Positions 13,299-21,881 of a stretch of DNA of 38,249 nucleotides are shown piece after piece. Origin of the DNA: Phycisphaerae bacterium. Its GTDB lineage: Bacteria; Planctomycetota; Phycisphaerae; Phycisphaerales; UBA1924. Every line of letters begins with the position of its first letter. Within the stretch, counting starts at the first letter, position 1. Under the pieces are notes generated by a model. The model had not been told where the DNA came from. It worked only from the letters and a program-made list of their open reading frames with translations, and made no database searches. Both the position numbers and the translations under genes were made by a program. The DNA lies in the NCBI GenBank assembly GCA_030429485.1, contig JAUIFD010000011.1, positions 1-38,249 on the forward strand, in the 5' to 3' direction.

Positions 13299-15824
13299 AT
13301 GAATAGCGGTGTGTTCTCGGTCGTCCGGGCCTGTGGGCTCGCGTGCGGGGTTTCCTTGGCTGCCGCGGCCTCAGGCCAGGTTTCGCCTGATACGAGCTCC
13401 CGCCGCGGGATCGCCATGAGCGTCGGCGACCGGCTCGGACGCACCCCTCTGCACGTGGCGGCTCTGGCGGGTGAGGCCGACGCTGTCGCCCGCTTGCTGG
13501 CGGGAGGGGCGGATATCCACGCCCGCGACGCCCTGGGCGAGACCCCAATCCACGCGGCAGCAAAGCGCCTGAGGGCCGAGTGCGTGCAGCTGCTGCTCGA
13601 CGCCGGCGCCGATCCGAACGCGATCACGAACGTGGGGCTGACGCCGCTCGCCCTGGGGGCCTCGCTCGGGCATGGTGATCCCGAGCAGGACGTGATGCTC
13701 GAGAAGTGCGCGACGCTGCTGTTGATCGCCGGCGCCGACCCGTCGGTCGCGGACAACCGCGGCGTCACCCCGCTCGGGCACGCGAAGTACCGCGGGTACT
13801 CGCGCACCGCGGACCTTCTCCGCGGTCTCGATGCGGCGCCCGGCGTCGATCGCAAGATGCTCGATGACATTGGCGCATTCGAGGAGGCCTACCGCACCCA
13901 CGCGCAGATCGAGCAGATTCTCACCGACGCTGCAGCGAACTACCCGGCGCTCGCTCGCAAGGTCGTGCTCGGGCAGAGCGTGCAGGGACGCAACATCTCC
14001 GCGCTCAACATCTCGCGCAACGTGGGCGTCGAAGAGAACGAGCCGGAGCTGCGCTACATCTCCACCATGCACGGCGACGAGATCGTCGGCAACGAGATGA
14101 TGCTCTACCTCATCGACGAGATCCTCACCAACTACGGCTCCGATGCGCAGGTCACCGCCCTCGTCGATTCCGCGGACCTCTGGATCGTGCCCCTCATGAA
14201 CCCCGATGGGTACGTCCTCGGGCAACGCACCAACGCCAACGGGTACGACCTCAACCGCAGCTTCCCCGACCCCTACACCTCTCCCGACAACACCACCGCC
14301 GGCCGCCAGCCCGAGGTCGCGGCGATCATGAACTGGACCTTCGACAACTCCTTCTCCCTCTCGGCCAACTTCCACACCGGCGCGCTCGTCGCCAACTACC
14401 CCTTCGACTCGAATCCCGCGGGCTCAAGCACGTTCTCCCCCTCGCCCGACGAGAACCTCTTCGTGCATATGTCCGAGCAGTACGCCCTGCACAACACGCC
14501 GATGCTCAACAGCTCGGTCTTCCCCGGCGGCATCACCAACGGGGCGGCGTGGTACCAGATCGACGGCGGGATGCAGGACTGGAACTACGTCTTCATGGGC
14601 TCTAACGAGATCACGGTCGAACTCTCCGACATCAAGGGCCCCGCGTCGTCGCAGATCCCTACGTTCTGGAGCCAGAACCGCGACTCGCTGCTCGCCTATT
14701 GGGAGACGATCTACACGCGTATCACCGGACGCGTCACCGACGCTGGCACGGGCGCGCCGCTCGCCGCGACGGTCACGCTCCTCGGGCGTGATCACAAGAC
14801 CTACACCGACCCCGACGTGGGCGACTACCACCGCATGGTGCGCCCGGGCACCTACCGCATCCTCGTCGAGGCTGACGGATACGACCCCGTCGAAGTCACG
14901 GGCATCAACGTCATCGACGGCACGCCGACCATCGTCGACGTCGGCATGGCGCCGGGGCCGATCGTCCTTTCACCCAACGGCGGCGAAGTCATCGCAACGG
15001 GCGCTCCCACCACCATCGAGTGGGCCGGCGCCCCCGGCGTGCAGTACCAAGTGCAGCAGACCGCCAACTACGGCGAGCAAGGCGTCACCACCGACGGCTT
15101 CGAGCGCACGACGCTCGGCGTCGATTACGCGACCGCGGGCAATCAGCCCTGGCACACGACCACGTCCGACGCCAACGCCGGCGCCTACTCCGCCCAGGCG
15201 GGCGACATCAACGACCGTCAGATGTCGGAGATGTCGCGCGTCATCGAGGGCCCAGCCACCATCTCATTCCGGTACCGCGTGAGCTCCGAATCCGGCTTCG
15301 ACTACTTCCGCTTCCTCATCGACGACGCGCCCGTCCTCTCGCGCGCCGGACTCATCGGGTGGACCGCCTTCGAGACCACCGTCGGCCCCGGCTCCCACAC
15401 GCTCACTTGGCGCTACGACAAGGACTTCTCCTTCTCCGCCGGGCTCGATACGGCGTGGATCGACGAGCTCTCGATCGACGCCGACGTGACCGCATGGGGC
15501 GACGTCGTCGCCCAGTCCGACCCCGGCGCGACCACCATCGCCTGGACACCCACCACCCCCACCACCGACGCCCGCGTCCGCGTCCGCTCCATCCTCGGCT
15601 CCGGGCTCTACGGACAGTGGGATGAGTCCGACGCGAGCTTCACCATCGACGGCGACGCCTGCGCCCCCGACCTCACCGGCGAAGGTGACGTCAACACCAA
15701 CGACTTCTTTATGTTCCTGAGCCTCTACCAGAGCCAGGACTTGCGGGCCGACTTCGCCGCCGATGGCCAGATCAACACCAACGACTTCTTCGCGTACCTC
15801 GCGGCGTATCAAGCGGGGTGTTGA
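13299..15824 (+). CDS. Secreted ankyrin-repeat / M14 zinc carboxypeptidase with dockerin-like tail
   Basis: An 841-residue exported protein. A signal peptide ends near 'AAAASGQVS'. Four ankyrin repeats (about 45-175) are recognisable by 'GRTPLHVAALAG', 'GETPIHAAAK', 'GLTPLALGAS' and 'GVTPLGHAKY'. An M14 metallocarboxypeptidase domain (about 190-460) has the zinc ligands His258 and Glu261 (MHGDE) and His359 (NFHTG), the substrate-binding 'GYDLNRSFPD', and the catalytic Glu441 in 'NEITVELSD', as in the carboxypeptidase D/E subfamily. It continues with a transthyretin-like regulatory domain ('RITGRVTDAGTGAPL'), a jelly-roll domain with 'FRYRVSSESGFDYFRFLID', and a C-terminal dockerin-like pair, 'GDVNTNDFF' and 'QINTNDFFAYL', ending Gly-Cys. 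It should remove C-terminal residues from peptides outside the cytoplasm. Ankyrin repeats on a secreted carboxypeptidase are unusual. Confidence 0.85.
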   Translation: MNSGVFSVVRACGLACGVSLAAAASGQVSPDTSSRRGIAMSVGDRLGRTPLHVAALAGEADAVARLLAGGADIHARDALGETPIHAAAKRLRAECVQLLLDAGADPNAITNVGLTPLALGASLGHGDPEQDVMLEKCATLLLIAGADPSVADNRGVTPLGHAKYRGYSRTADLLRGLDAAPGVDRKMLDDIGAFEEAYRTHAQIEQILTDAAANYPALARKVVLGQSVQGRNISALNISRNVGVEENEPELRYISTMHGDEIVGNEMMLYLIDEILTNYGSDAQVTALVDSADLWIVPLMNPDGYVLGQRTNANGYDLNRSFPDPYTSPDNTTAGRQPEVAAIMNWTFDNSFSLSANFHTGALVANYPFDSNPAGSSTFSPSPDENLFVHMSEQYALHNTPMLNSSVFPGGITNGAAWYQIDGGMQDWNYVFMGSNEITVELSDIKGPASSQIPTFWSQNRDSLLAYWETIYTRITGRVTDAGTGAPLAATVTLLGRDHKTYTDPDVGDYHRMVRPGTYRILVEADGYDPVEVTGINVIDGTPTIVDVGMAPGPIVLSPNGGEVIATGAPTTIEWAGAPGVQYQVQQTANYGEQGVTTDGFERTTLGVDYATAGNQPWHTTTSDANAGAYSAQAGDINDRQMSEMSRVIEGPATISFRYRVSSESGFDYFRFLIDDAPVLSRAGLIGWTAFETTVGPGSHTLTWRYDKDFSFSAGLDTAWIDELSIDADVTAWGDVVAQSDPGATTIAWTPTTPTTDARVRVRSILGSGLYGQWDESDASFTIDGDACAPDLTGEGDVNTNDFFMFLSLYQSQDLRADFAADGQINTNDFFAYLAAYQAGC

Positions 15825-16022
15825 GACTTGGAGCTCTGGTGATTTTGGCGATTTGGCGATGGAATGACCGGATGCGAGCCCCTCGCGCGAGCGAGGGGCG
15901 TTGCGCGCCCAAGGCCCACTTCTCGCCCAAAAGCGAAAGAGAGCACCCGATCGGGCGCTCTCCTCTGCCCCGGCTCGCGCCGAGGGCTCGCGCATGCGCA
16001 TCCCCTGCCCCGACTTATCCGC
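15825..16022. other. Convergent intergenic region with two palindromes, possible bidirectional terminator
   Basis: This 198-nt spacer separates the convergent ankyrin-carboxypeptidase and flotillin genes. It holds a perfect 9-bp hairpin, GCCCCTCGC-GCGA-GCGAGGGGC (15879-15900), and a 24-nt near-perfect palindrome, GAGAGC...GCTCTC (15939-15962, one mismatched pair). Neither has a clear U-tract on either strand, so the role as terminators is inferred from position. I see no gene in it. Confidence 0.45.
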
Positions 16023-17621
16023 CTACGCGTCCTCGTCCTTCTCCGTCTTCCGCACCTCGCGCACGGGTCTCGGCTCATCCTCATCCACCACGCGCCCCAG
16101 CGCGCTCGGAAGCTCCACGCCCGCCTGCTTCGCGAGCTCGTGAACCGGCGGGAGTGAGCCGATGAGCCCGGAGAGGAAGTCCGCGGTCGTGCCCCGCGTC
16201 CCCGTGCTGCCCTTCGCCTCTCCCTTGCCCGAATCCCACACCGTGATCTTGTCGATCTTCAGGTTCTGCACCGCCTTGACCTGCTCGGCGACCAGCTCCG
16301 GCAGCTTCTCGATGAGCAGGAGCGTCGGCGCGATCTCCGGATGATCGGCACACGCCGCCATCAGCTGACGATACCCGTCCGCCTTGCCCTGGAGCACCTT
16401 CTGGATGCCCTCGGCCTCGGCTTCGTACTTCGCCAGGATCGCGTCGGCCTCGCCTCGCGCCTCGCGACGCGCCTTCTCCGCCGCCGCCTCGGCCGCGATC
16501 TCGATCCGCTTCTTCTCGATCTCCTGCGGCGCGAGCTGCTCCTTCGCCAGACGCGCCAGCTCCTGCTCGCGCTCCGCGATCAGGATCGCCTCATGCGCCT
16601 GCGCCGACGCGACCTCCGCACGACGCTGCGCAGCTGCACGGATCTCCGCGAGCTTCGCGTTCGATTCCGCGATCCCCGCAGCCGACGTGTTTTCACCATC
16701 GACCGCGTGCGCCTCAGCGTCCGCGACCTGCACACGCTGCGCCTGCTCCGCACGCTTCGCAGCGGCGACCATTTCGGCGTTGCGTTCCGCGACCGCGATG
16801 TCCTGGTCACGCTTCGACTCGGCTTCGCCCGTGATCGCCTGCGCCTCAAACTGCGCCACCGCCACGCGCTTGCCGCGCTCAGCGGCCTTCTGCCCCTGCT
16901 CGGCCTTCGCACGCTCCTCCGCCACGCGCACGTTGCGCTCGCGGATCGCCTGCGCCTCGCCGATCGCGCCCTCGCGCTCCTGCTCCGCGACCTCGACCTT
17001 CGCCCGGTTGATCGCCTCGGCCGCCGCCCGCTGACCAATCGCGACGATGTACCCCGACTCATCGGTGATGTCGCGAATATTGACGTTGATCAACTCAAGG
17101 CCGATCTTGTTGATCTCCTGCGCGACGTTCTCGTTGATCAGGTTCATGAACTTCTCGCGGTCCTTGTTGATCTCCTCGATCGACAAGGTCGCGATCACCA
17201 GACGCAGCTGACCCAGGATGATGTCCTGCGCCTGCTCCCGGACGAACTGCATCGGCTTGTCGAGCAAGCGCTCCGCCGCGTTGTTCATGAGCACCGGATC
17301 CGACGAGATCGCCACGGTGAACGTCGAGGGCACGTTCACACGGATGTTGTTGAGCGAAAGCGCGCCCTCAAGCGGGATGTCGATCACGATCGGCTCGAGC
17401 GAGAGGTACGAGTAACCCTGGATGAGCGGGATCACGAGCGAGCCGCCGCCGTGATGGCACCGCGACGACTTGCCCTCACCCACCTTGCCGTAGATCACGA
17501 GCACCCGGTTCGACGGGCACCGCTTGTACAGCATCTTCACGATCATGATCACGAAGATCACGATCAACATCAGCCCGAAGACGACGCCGAGCCAGATCAA
17601 TGGTGTGATGTTCTCAGGCAA
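16023..17621 (-). CDS. Flotillin-like SPFH-domain membrane protein
   Basis: A 532-residue protein. One N-terminal membrane segment (about 8-32) is followed by an SPFH/band-7 domain (about 35-210; 'SLEPIVIDIPLEGALSLNNI', 'ERLLDKPMQFVREQAQDII'). A long Ala/Glu-rich coiled-coil flotillin domain (about 210-430) has repeated 'AE(R/A)' heptads, and the tail includes 'ALGRVVDEDEP'. Flotillins oligomerise in membrane microdomains and scaffold signalling and secretion proteins. The start is TTG at 17621, supported by the minus-strand GGGAGGG a few bases upstream; the next in-frame codons lead straight into the membrane segment. The NfeD-like gene lies 41 nt upstream on the same strand, the usual flotillin partner (as yuaF-floT in Bacillus). 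Confidence 0.92.
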   Translation of the reverse strand: MPENITPLIWLGVVFGLMLIVIFVIMIVKMLYKRCPSNRVLVIYGKVGEGKSSRCHHGGGSLVIPLIQGYSYLSLEPIVIDIPLEGALSLNNIRVNVPSTFTVAISSDPVLMNNAAERLLDKPMQFVREQAQDIILGQLRLVIATLSIEEINKDREKFMNLINENVAQEINKIGLELINVNIRDITDESGYIVAIGQRAAAEAINRAKVEVAEQEREGAIGEAQAIRERNVRVAEERAKAEQGQKAAERGKRVAVAQFEAQAITGEAESKRDQDIAVAERNAEMVAAAKRAEQAQRVQVADAEAHAVDGENTSAAGIAESNAKLAEIRAAAQRRAEVASAQAHEAILIAEREQELARLAKEQLAPQEIEKKRIEIAAEAAAEKARREARGEADAILAKYEAEAEGIQKVLQGKADGYRQLMAACADHPEIAPTLLLIEKLPELVAEQVKAVQNLKIDKITVWDSGKGEAKGSTGTRGTTADFLSGLIGSLPPVHELAKQAGVELPSALGRVVDEDEPRPVREVRKTEKDEDA

Positions 17622-17662
17622 TGTTCCCTCCCTCTAGTTCCTTCTGCCCTGCCCCAACAGCC

Positions 17663-18247
17663 CTACGCGGGCTCAACAATCAGTGTGTTGTCAGCGGTCG
17701 CCGCGGTCACACGCACGCGTGTGCCGCGCTCGATCTGGCCGCCCTCGGTCAGCGCCGAGTATTCGCGCATCCGCTCGTCGATCACGACGCGCACGATGCC
17801 GGAGCCTGTGCGCTCACCCGGCACCCGGACGTACACCTCCGCCTCGCGCCCCACCGCGTGGCGGAGCGACACGTTGCCCGACGATTGCAGGCGGTAGACC
17901 TTCGTGAGCATCCACGCCAGCACCCACACAAAGCCGACGCCGATCACCGTGGCGATCGCGACCGAGGGCCAGACACCCAGCCCCGACCCGCGGTACGCCC
18001 CGAGCCCGCCGAGCCCGAAGCCCATCGCGAACGTGACGACCGACTGCAGCGAGACGATCTCAAAGGACTTGTCCGAAGCGTCCGCGTCGAGGTCGTCGAG
18101 GTCGAGGTCAACATCGTCGATGCCGCCCGCCCCGTCGTCGATATCGCCGCCCACGAGCATGAGGACGACGCGCAGGATGAAGAACCCCGTCCCGACAATC
18201 GCCGGGATGGTGAACCACGCTGCATGTCCGCCGAAGAGCAGTTCCAC
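17663..18247 (-). CDS. NfeD-like membrane protein (YuaF type), flotillin partner
   Basis: A 194-residue protein with three to four membrane segments (about 8-35, 65-90, 95-120). Between the first two is a highly acidic loop, 'DIDDGAGGIDDVDLDLDDLD'. The C-terminal domain (about 130-194) is a soluble OB fold ending 'GTRVRVTAATADNTLIVEPA', the NfeD C-terminal signature. It probably works with the downstream flotillin in membrane organisation. The start is GTG at 18247, preceded on the minus strand by GGGAGGGG with 5 nt spacing. It lacks the ClpP-like domain of long NfeD proteins. Confidence 0.85.
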   Translation of the reverse strand: MELLFGGHAAWFTIPAIVGTGFFILRVVLMLVGGDIDDGAGGIDDVDLDLDDLDADASDKSFEIVSLQSVVTFAMGFGLGGLGAYRGSGLGVWPSVAIATVIGVGFVWVLAWMLTKVYRLQSSGNVSLRHAVGREAEVYVRVPGERTGSGIVRVVIDERMREYSALTEGGQIERGTRVRVTAATADNTLIVEPA

Positions 18248-18345
18248 GATGACCCCTCCCGTCTGTTCGCGGGTTTGCCCAGTCTAACTTGGGAAGAGCG
18301 ACTTGCTTCCCCGCCCGTTATTCGTGAGGGGGTCGTGCGGGTTTC

Positions 18346-18379
18346 GCGCGCACAAAGCGCGCTCTGACCCACTCGGGTC
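18346..18379 (-). terminator. Possible stem-loops after the signalling cassette
   Basis: Two adjacent hairpins lie just beyond the stop at 18391 in the minus direction: GACCC-ACTC-GGGTC (18366-18379) and GCGCGC-ACAAA-GCGCGC (18346-18362). There is no U-tract, so this is a weak terminator call. Confidence 0.3.
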
Positions 18380-18390
18380 CGAAGGCGGGC

Positions 18391-19449
18391 TCAGGCGGCC
18401 AGGTCGAGGTCGTCGTCCGCGTCGCCCGCGAGCCCCCAGGGGTCGGACGCCACGTGACGATGATGCACCCGGATCACCCGCGCCAGCTGCGCGGCGAACA
18501 CCGGCGCCAACATCGCGAGCGTCTGCTCGCACTCGGCGCCAAACGGCGTGCGCTCGTCGCGGAACAGGAACGTCACCGCCAGGCACTCGCCATCCTCTTC
18601 GACACTCGGCACACACACCGCGCCGTACCCCTCGAGGTCCGCCGCGTGTGCGCCCAGATGCTCACCCAGCGCCCGAGCGTGCGGCATGGCGGTGACCCCC
18701 GGACGGGACTCAAACCGCATCCCCACCGTCGTCGCCATCGCGTCCAGACGGGCCTCCACCTCGTCGCGCGGGCAGTCGTAGTTCACATACGCCCCGAGCG
18801 AGTACGACCCCTGCGACGCGGGCAGGAAGATCGCCGCGTTGGTCGACCCCAGCTTCGCCAGCAGATACTCGAGCACGGTGCGGAGCAACGGCTCAAGCTC
18901 GAGCTCCTGGCGGATCAGTGCTTCAAACTCGCAGAGTGTGCGCATCTGCGACATTTCTTCGGTCAGATACTGGTAGGCGTCCGCCAGTTGGTCGCACATC
19001 GAGCCCACCTGCGCAGACATCGACTCCTGCGATTCCAAGAGCGTCTCCGTCGCCCGCCGATACCGCTCTCCGCCCCGAGCTCGGGCCGTCCTCGCCAGAG
19101 CATCGCCCAAGCGGGACAGGTCGTCGGGCACGAGCGGAAGCTCAACCTGATCGAGCGCTCCGGCCCGCATGGCGCCGACCGCCGACTCCAGATCCGGGCA
19201 GTGCGTGAGCATCACGACGCCTGTCCCTCGCCCGACCAACTCCCCCACGAGTTCCATCGCTCCGCCGCGGTCGTCGGCGACCAGCGCCAGTTCCACGTCC
19301 CGCTCCGCGATCAGCTCGCGGGCTCGGTCGGCCGAGGCCGCGCTCCGGCAGACCCACCCGAGGGTGCGTCGGAGCCTCGCCGCCACCGCGCGAGCGTCCC
19401 GCGTCGATGCGACCACCAGCACTTGGGTCGGAGCCCCTCGATCGCTCAT
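18391..19449 (-). CDS. Pseudo-receiver plus GAF-domain signalling protein
   Basis: A 352-residue cytoplasmic protein. Residues 8-125 have a receiver-domain fold ('TQVLVVASTRDARAVAARL', 'VELALVADDRGG', 'GVVMLTHCPDLESAV'), but key residues are altered. The acidic pair after strand 1 is Ser15-Thr16, and the Lys of the usual 'KP' is missing ('VELPLVPDD'). An acceptor-like Asp59 remains. A helical linker (125-180, 'ESQESMSAQVGSMCDQLADAY') leads to a GAF domain (about 185-330, 'LEPLLRTVLEYLLAKLGSTN', 'AAIFLP', 'YGAVCVPSVEEDGECLAVTF'), a sensor of small ligands or redox state. There is no output domain. The ATG overlaps the stop of the upstream kinase by 4 nt (ATGA). Confidence 0.82.
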   Translation of the reverse strand: MSDRGAPTQVLVVASTRDARAVAARLRRTLGWVCRSAASADRARELIAERDVELALVADDRGGAMELVGELVGRGTGVVMLTHCPDLESAVGAMRAGALDQVELPLVPDDLSRLGDALARTARARGGERYRRATETLLESQESMSAQVGSMCDQLADAYQYLTEEMSQMRTLCEFEALIRQELELEPLLRTVLEYLLAKLGSTNAAIFLPASQGSYSLGAYVNYDCPRDEVEARLDAMATTVGMRFESRPGVTAMPHARALGEHLGAHAADLEGYGAVCVPSVEEDGECLAVTFLFRDERTPFGAECEQTLAMLAPVFAAQLARVIRVHHRHVASDPWGLAGDADDDLDLAA

Positions 19450-21167
19450 GCCGCCGCGCTCCCCACCACGTCGTCAAGCCGCCCGGGCAGACCGATCGTG
19501 ACCAGCGCACCGCCTTCGGGCTTGTTCGCGATCCGGATTGTCCCGTCCATTGCTTCGATCATCGCTCTCGCTCGCGTAAGCCCGAGCCCGACCCCGCGCC
19601 CCGCCTCGCGATCGCTGAAGAACGCGTCGAACGCGTGCTTGAGCGCCCGCTCGGAGAAGCCCGGTCCGAGGTCTCCTACCGCGATGCTCCATCGGCCGGG
19701 CTCGGGGTCGGCGTAAGCGCGAACGTCGATCACGCCCCGCGGATTCACGCGCCGAGCGTTGTCGATGAGGGCGCGCATCGCGTCCATCACGAGTTCTCGA
19801 TCAACCCGCACCATGCCCACGCCCGAGGGGGCGTCCACCCGCACGTCCTCGCCGAATCGAGACCGGTCAAAGAGCGTCGACGCGTCATGCACGGCGGGAC
19901 GCGCCTTTGGAGGGTCCGCCAGTTCATACAACGTCGTGATCAGCGAGGTCGCGCGGCGCGCCGCATCGGCGATCGACCTCGCCGCGTCGCGATGGTCGCC
20001 CTCCGGCAGCCGCTCGGCCAGGATCTGCGCGCGCCCGTGAATCACGGCGAGGGGGTTATTCAGCTCGTGCGCCGCTCCCGCGGTGATCTCGCCGAGCCGC
20101 GCCATCGCTTCCGCGTGCGCCGCGCGACGCTCAGCCTCGATAATGCGCTGCTGCGCCCGCCGCAGCGAATCCGCACGACGCTCGGCGACCTCTCTCGCCT
20201 CCTGCGTTCTCGCCTGCTCGGCGGCGAGCTTGGCGTGAAGTCCACCCAGCGCCGCGTTCGCCTGCGCGATCGATCGCAGCAGAACCGTGTCGGTCGGCTC
20301 ACCCTCAAGCCCGAGAAGCTCACTGCGCGAGCGAAACTGCTCGTGCAGCGACTTCACCACCACCTTGAGCGCCACTTCCTCAACCCCGGCGGAGCCGAGG
20401 AGAGACACCGGGCTCGGCGCCGGGTCGTAGTCGTGCGCTTCTCCGAGGTGCATCGAACGCACAATCGCCGACGCAAGCGAGGTCATGGGCCCGATGCGCC
20501 CCGCTCCCTCGCCCGCGTCCGCCGTCGTCGCGCGCAGGAATACCTCCGGGAGTCCCCACCGACCGAATACGCGCCGGGCCGCCTGGTGATGGTCGAGACC
20601 CAGGATTTCTCGCTCGATGGGTGCGCTCGCCGACGATCGCTCGCGCGCCACGCGCAGCACCCGCGCATACGCCCCGGGCAACGCCAGATCGAGCATCGCC
20701 CGGCCCGCCGCGTGCAACAGCCCACACGAGAACGCGGTGCCCGGGTCGAGTCGCGGCCGCACGTAGGGCGCGAGCAACTCCGCGGCACACGCCACACCGA
20801 GCGAGTACCGCCAGAACGAGAGCCGGCAGAACCCGTCCTCCTCGCGCGACGGCGCCGCACCGTCCAACAACTCATACACCGAAACCGAGAGCACCGCGGC
20901 CCGCACCGCGTCGAGCCCGAGCAGTGTCGCGGCTTGACGCACGGATGACACACGACGCCCGACGCCGCGATCGGCCCGCGAACTCAGCGCGAGGATCTTC
21001 GACGACAACGCCGGGTCCGATTCCACCAGCGCCGCGACCTCACGCAGCCCCGTATCGTCCGAGCCAGTCACCGCCAGCACGCGCGACGCGACCGAAGAGA
21101 GCGTCGGGAGCTCGTCGAGCTGCGCCAACACCGCTTCGGCCCGGCGCTCGAGCTCGGCCTTGTTCAC
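19446..21167 (-). CDS. HDOD-domain sensor histidine kinase
   Basis: A 573-residue cytoplasmic protein with no membrane segment. Residues about 15-225 form an HDOD domain ('LPTLSSVASRVLAVT', 'LVESDPALSSKILALSS', 'FSCGLLHAAGRAMLDLALPG'). A coiled coil (about 310-355, 'QARTQEAREVAERRADSL') follows. The dimerisation/phosphoacceptor helix has His367 in 'GAAHELNNPLAVIHGR'. The ATPase domain has the N box 'ALIDNARRVNP', G1 'VGDLGPGF' and G2 'GRGVGLGLTRARAM' (about 520-530). HDOD domains sense or relay cytoplasmic signals; the kinase should phosphorylate a receiver, most likely the upstream HTH-receiver protein. GTG 21167 overlaps that gene's stop by 4 nt (GTGA). Confidence 0.88.
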   Translation of the reverse strand: MNKAELERRAEAVLAQLDELPTLSSVASRVLAVTGSDDTGLREVAALVESDPALSSKILALSSRADRGVGRRVSSVRQAATLLGLDAVRAAVLSVSVYELLDGAAPSREEDGFCRLSFWRYSLGVACAAELLAPYVRPRLDPGTAFSCGLLHAAGRAMLDLALPGAYARVLRVARERSSASAPIEREILGLDHHQAARRVFGRWGLPEVFLRATTADAGEGAGRIGPMTSLASAIVRSMHLGEAHDYDPAPSPVSLLGSAGVEEVALKVVVKSLHEQFRSRSELLGLEGEPTDTVLLRSIAQANAALGGLHAKLAAEQARTQEAREVAERRADSLRRAQQRIIEAERRAAHAEAMARLGEITAGAAHELNNPLAVIHGRAQILAERLPEGDHRDAARSIADAARRATSLITTLYELADPPKARPAVHDASTLFDRSRFGEDVRVDAPSGVGMVRVDRELVMDAMRALIDNARRVNPRGVIDVRAYADPEPGRWSIAVGDLGPGFSERALKHAFDAFFSDREAGRGVGLGLTRARAMIEAMDGTIRIANKPEGGALVTIGLPGRLDDVVGSAAA

Positions 21168-21778
21168 GCCGAACGTCCGGCCTCGAGCCCCGCGAGCGTC
21201 GCGACCTTGTCGATCAGCTCGTCCGCGTTGAATGGCTTGCGGATGAAGTCATCGGCGCCCGATCGGAGCAGGTCTTCGATCTCCTCGCGACGAACTACAC
21301 CCGAGACGACCAACACCCGCGTGCCCGAGAGTTCCTCGCGCTCGCGGATCTGGCGACAGACAAGGTCGCCATTGATATCGGGCAGCATGTAATCGAGCAC
21401 GAGCACGTGCGGACGGAACGCCTCGGTGAGCATCCCGGCCTCGTACCCCGTCTGCGCGACGCACACCTCGAAACGCCCGTCGTCTTTCAGCACGTCGCGG
21501 ATGACCGCGATGATCTCTGCGTCGTCGTCCACCACCAGCACACGGCGCGTCTCGCCCTCGAGCGCGTCGGTCGGGATGTCGTTCGCCCGCATGAAGCGGA
21601 TCAGCTCGTCGCGGGGGATGCGCCGGAACTTCGACCCCGGCACACGGAAGCCCTGCAATCGCCCGGCGTCAAAGCACCGGATGATCGTCTGCTGCGAGAC
21701 CTTGCAGATCTCCGCGGCCTCGCCGGTGGTAAACACCTTCTTGTCGGCCCACCGGGCCCGCTCGGTGTCGGAGGACAT
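21164..21778 (-). CDS. Response regulator with N-terminal MerR/excisionase-type HTH
   Basis: A 204-residue protein in which the DNA-binding domain comes first. Residues about 13-62 are an excisionase-like winged helix ('VFTTGEAAEICKVSQQTIIR', 'FRVPGSKFRRIPRDELIRFM'). Residues 79-200 are a complete receiver: 'VLVVDDDAEII', phosphoacceptor Asp129 in 'VLVLDYMLPDINGD', the Ser of 'VLVVSGVV', and Lys in 'FIRKPFNADEL'. It probably regulates transcription when phosphorylated by the HDOD kinase encoded next. It is the first gene of a three-gene cassette with 4-nt overlaps. ATG 21778 is the only start that includes the HTH; 103 nt separate it from tsaB upstream. Confidence 0.88.
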   Translation of the reverse strand: MSSDTERARWADKKVFTTGEAAEICKVSQQTIIRCFDAGRLQGFRVPGSKFRRIPRDELIRFMRANDIPTDALEGETRRVLVVDDDAEIIAVIRDVLKDDGRFEVCVAQTGYEAGMLTEAFRPHVLVLDYMLPDINGDLVCRQIREREELSGTRVLVVSGVVRREEIEDLLRSGADDFIRKPFNADELIDKVATLAGLEAGRSA

Positions 21779-21881
21779 GCGCGTTCTCGTCGGCGTCCGT
21801 GCTCAGGCCCGAGTACGCCCCCCGGCCTGACCGTCACATCGTCGCGCAGGTCGCCCAACTTCACGCCGAGTCTTGATCCGG

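Noticed and set aside
16341-17897. 518-codon plus-strand frame opposite flotillin
   Set aside because: The product is Arg/Leu/Asp-rich shadow sequence of the flotillin coiled coil and also crosses into the NfeD gene.
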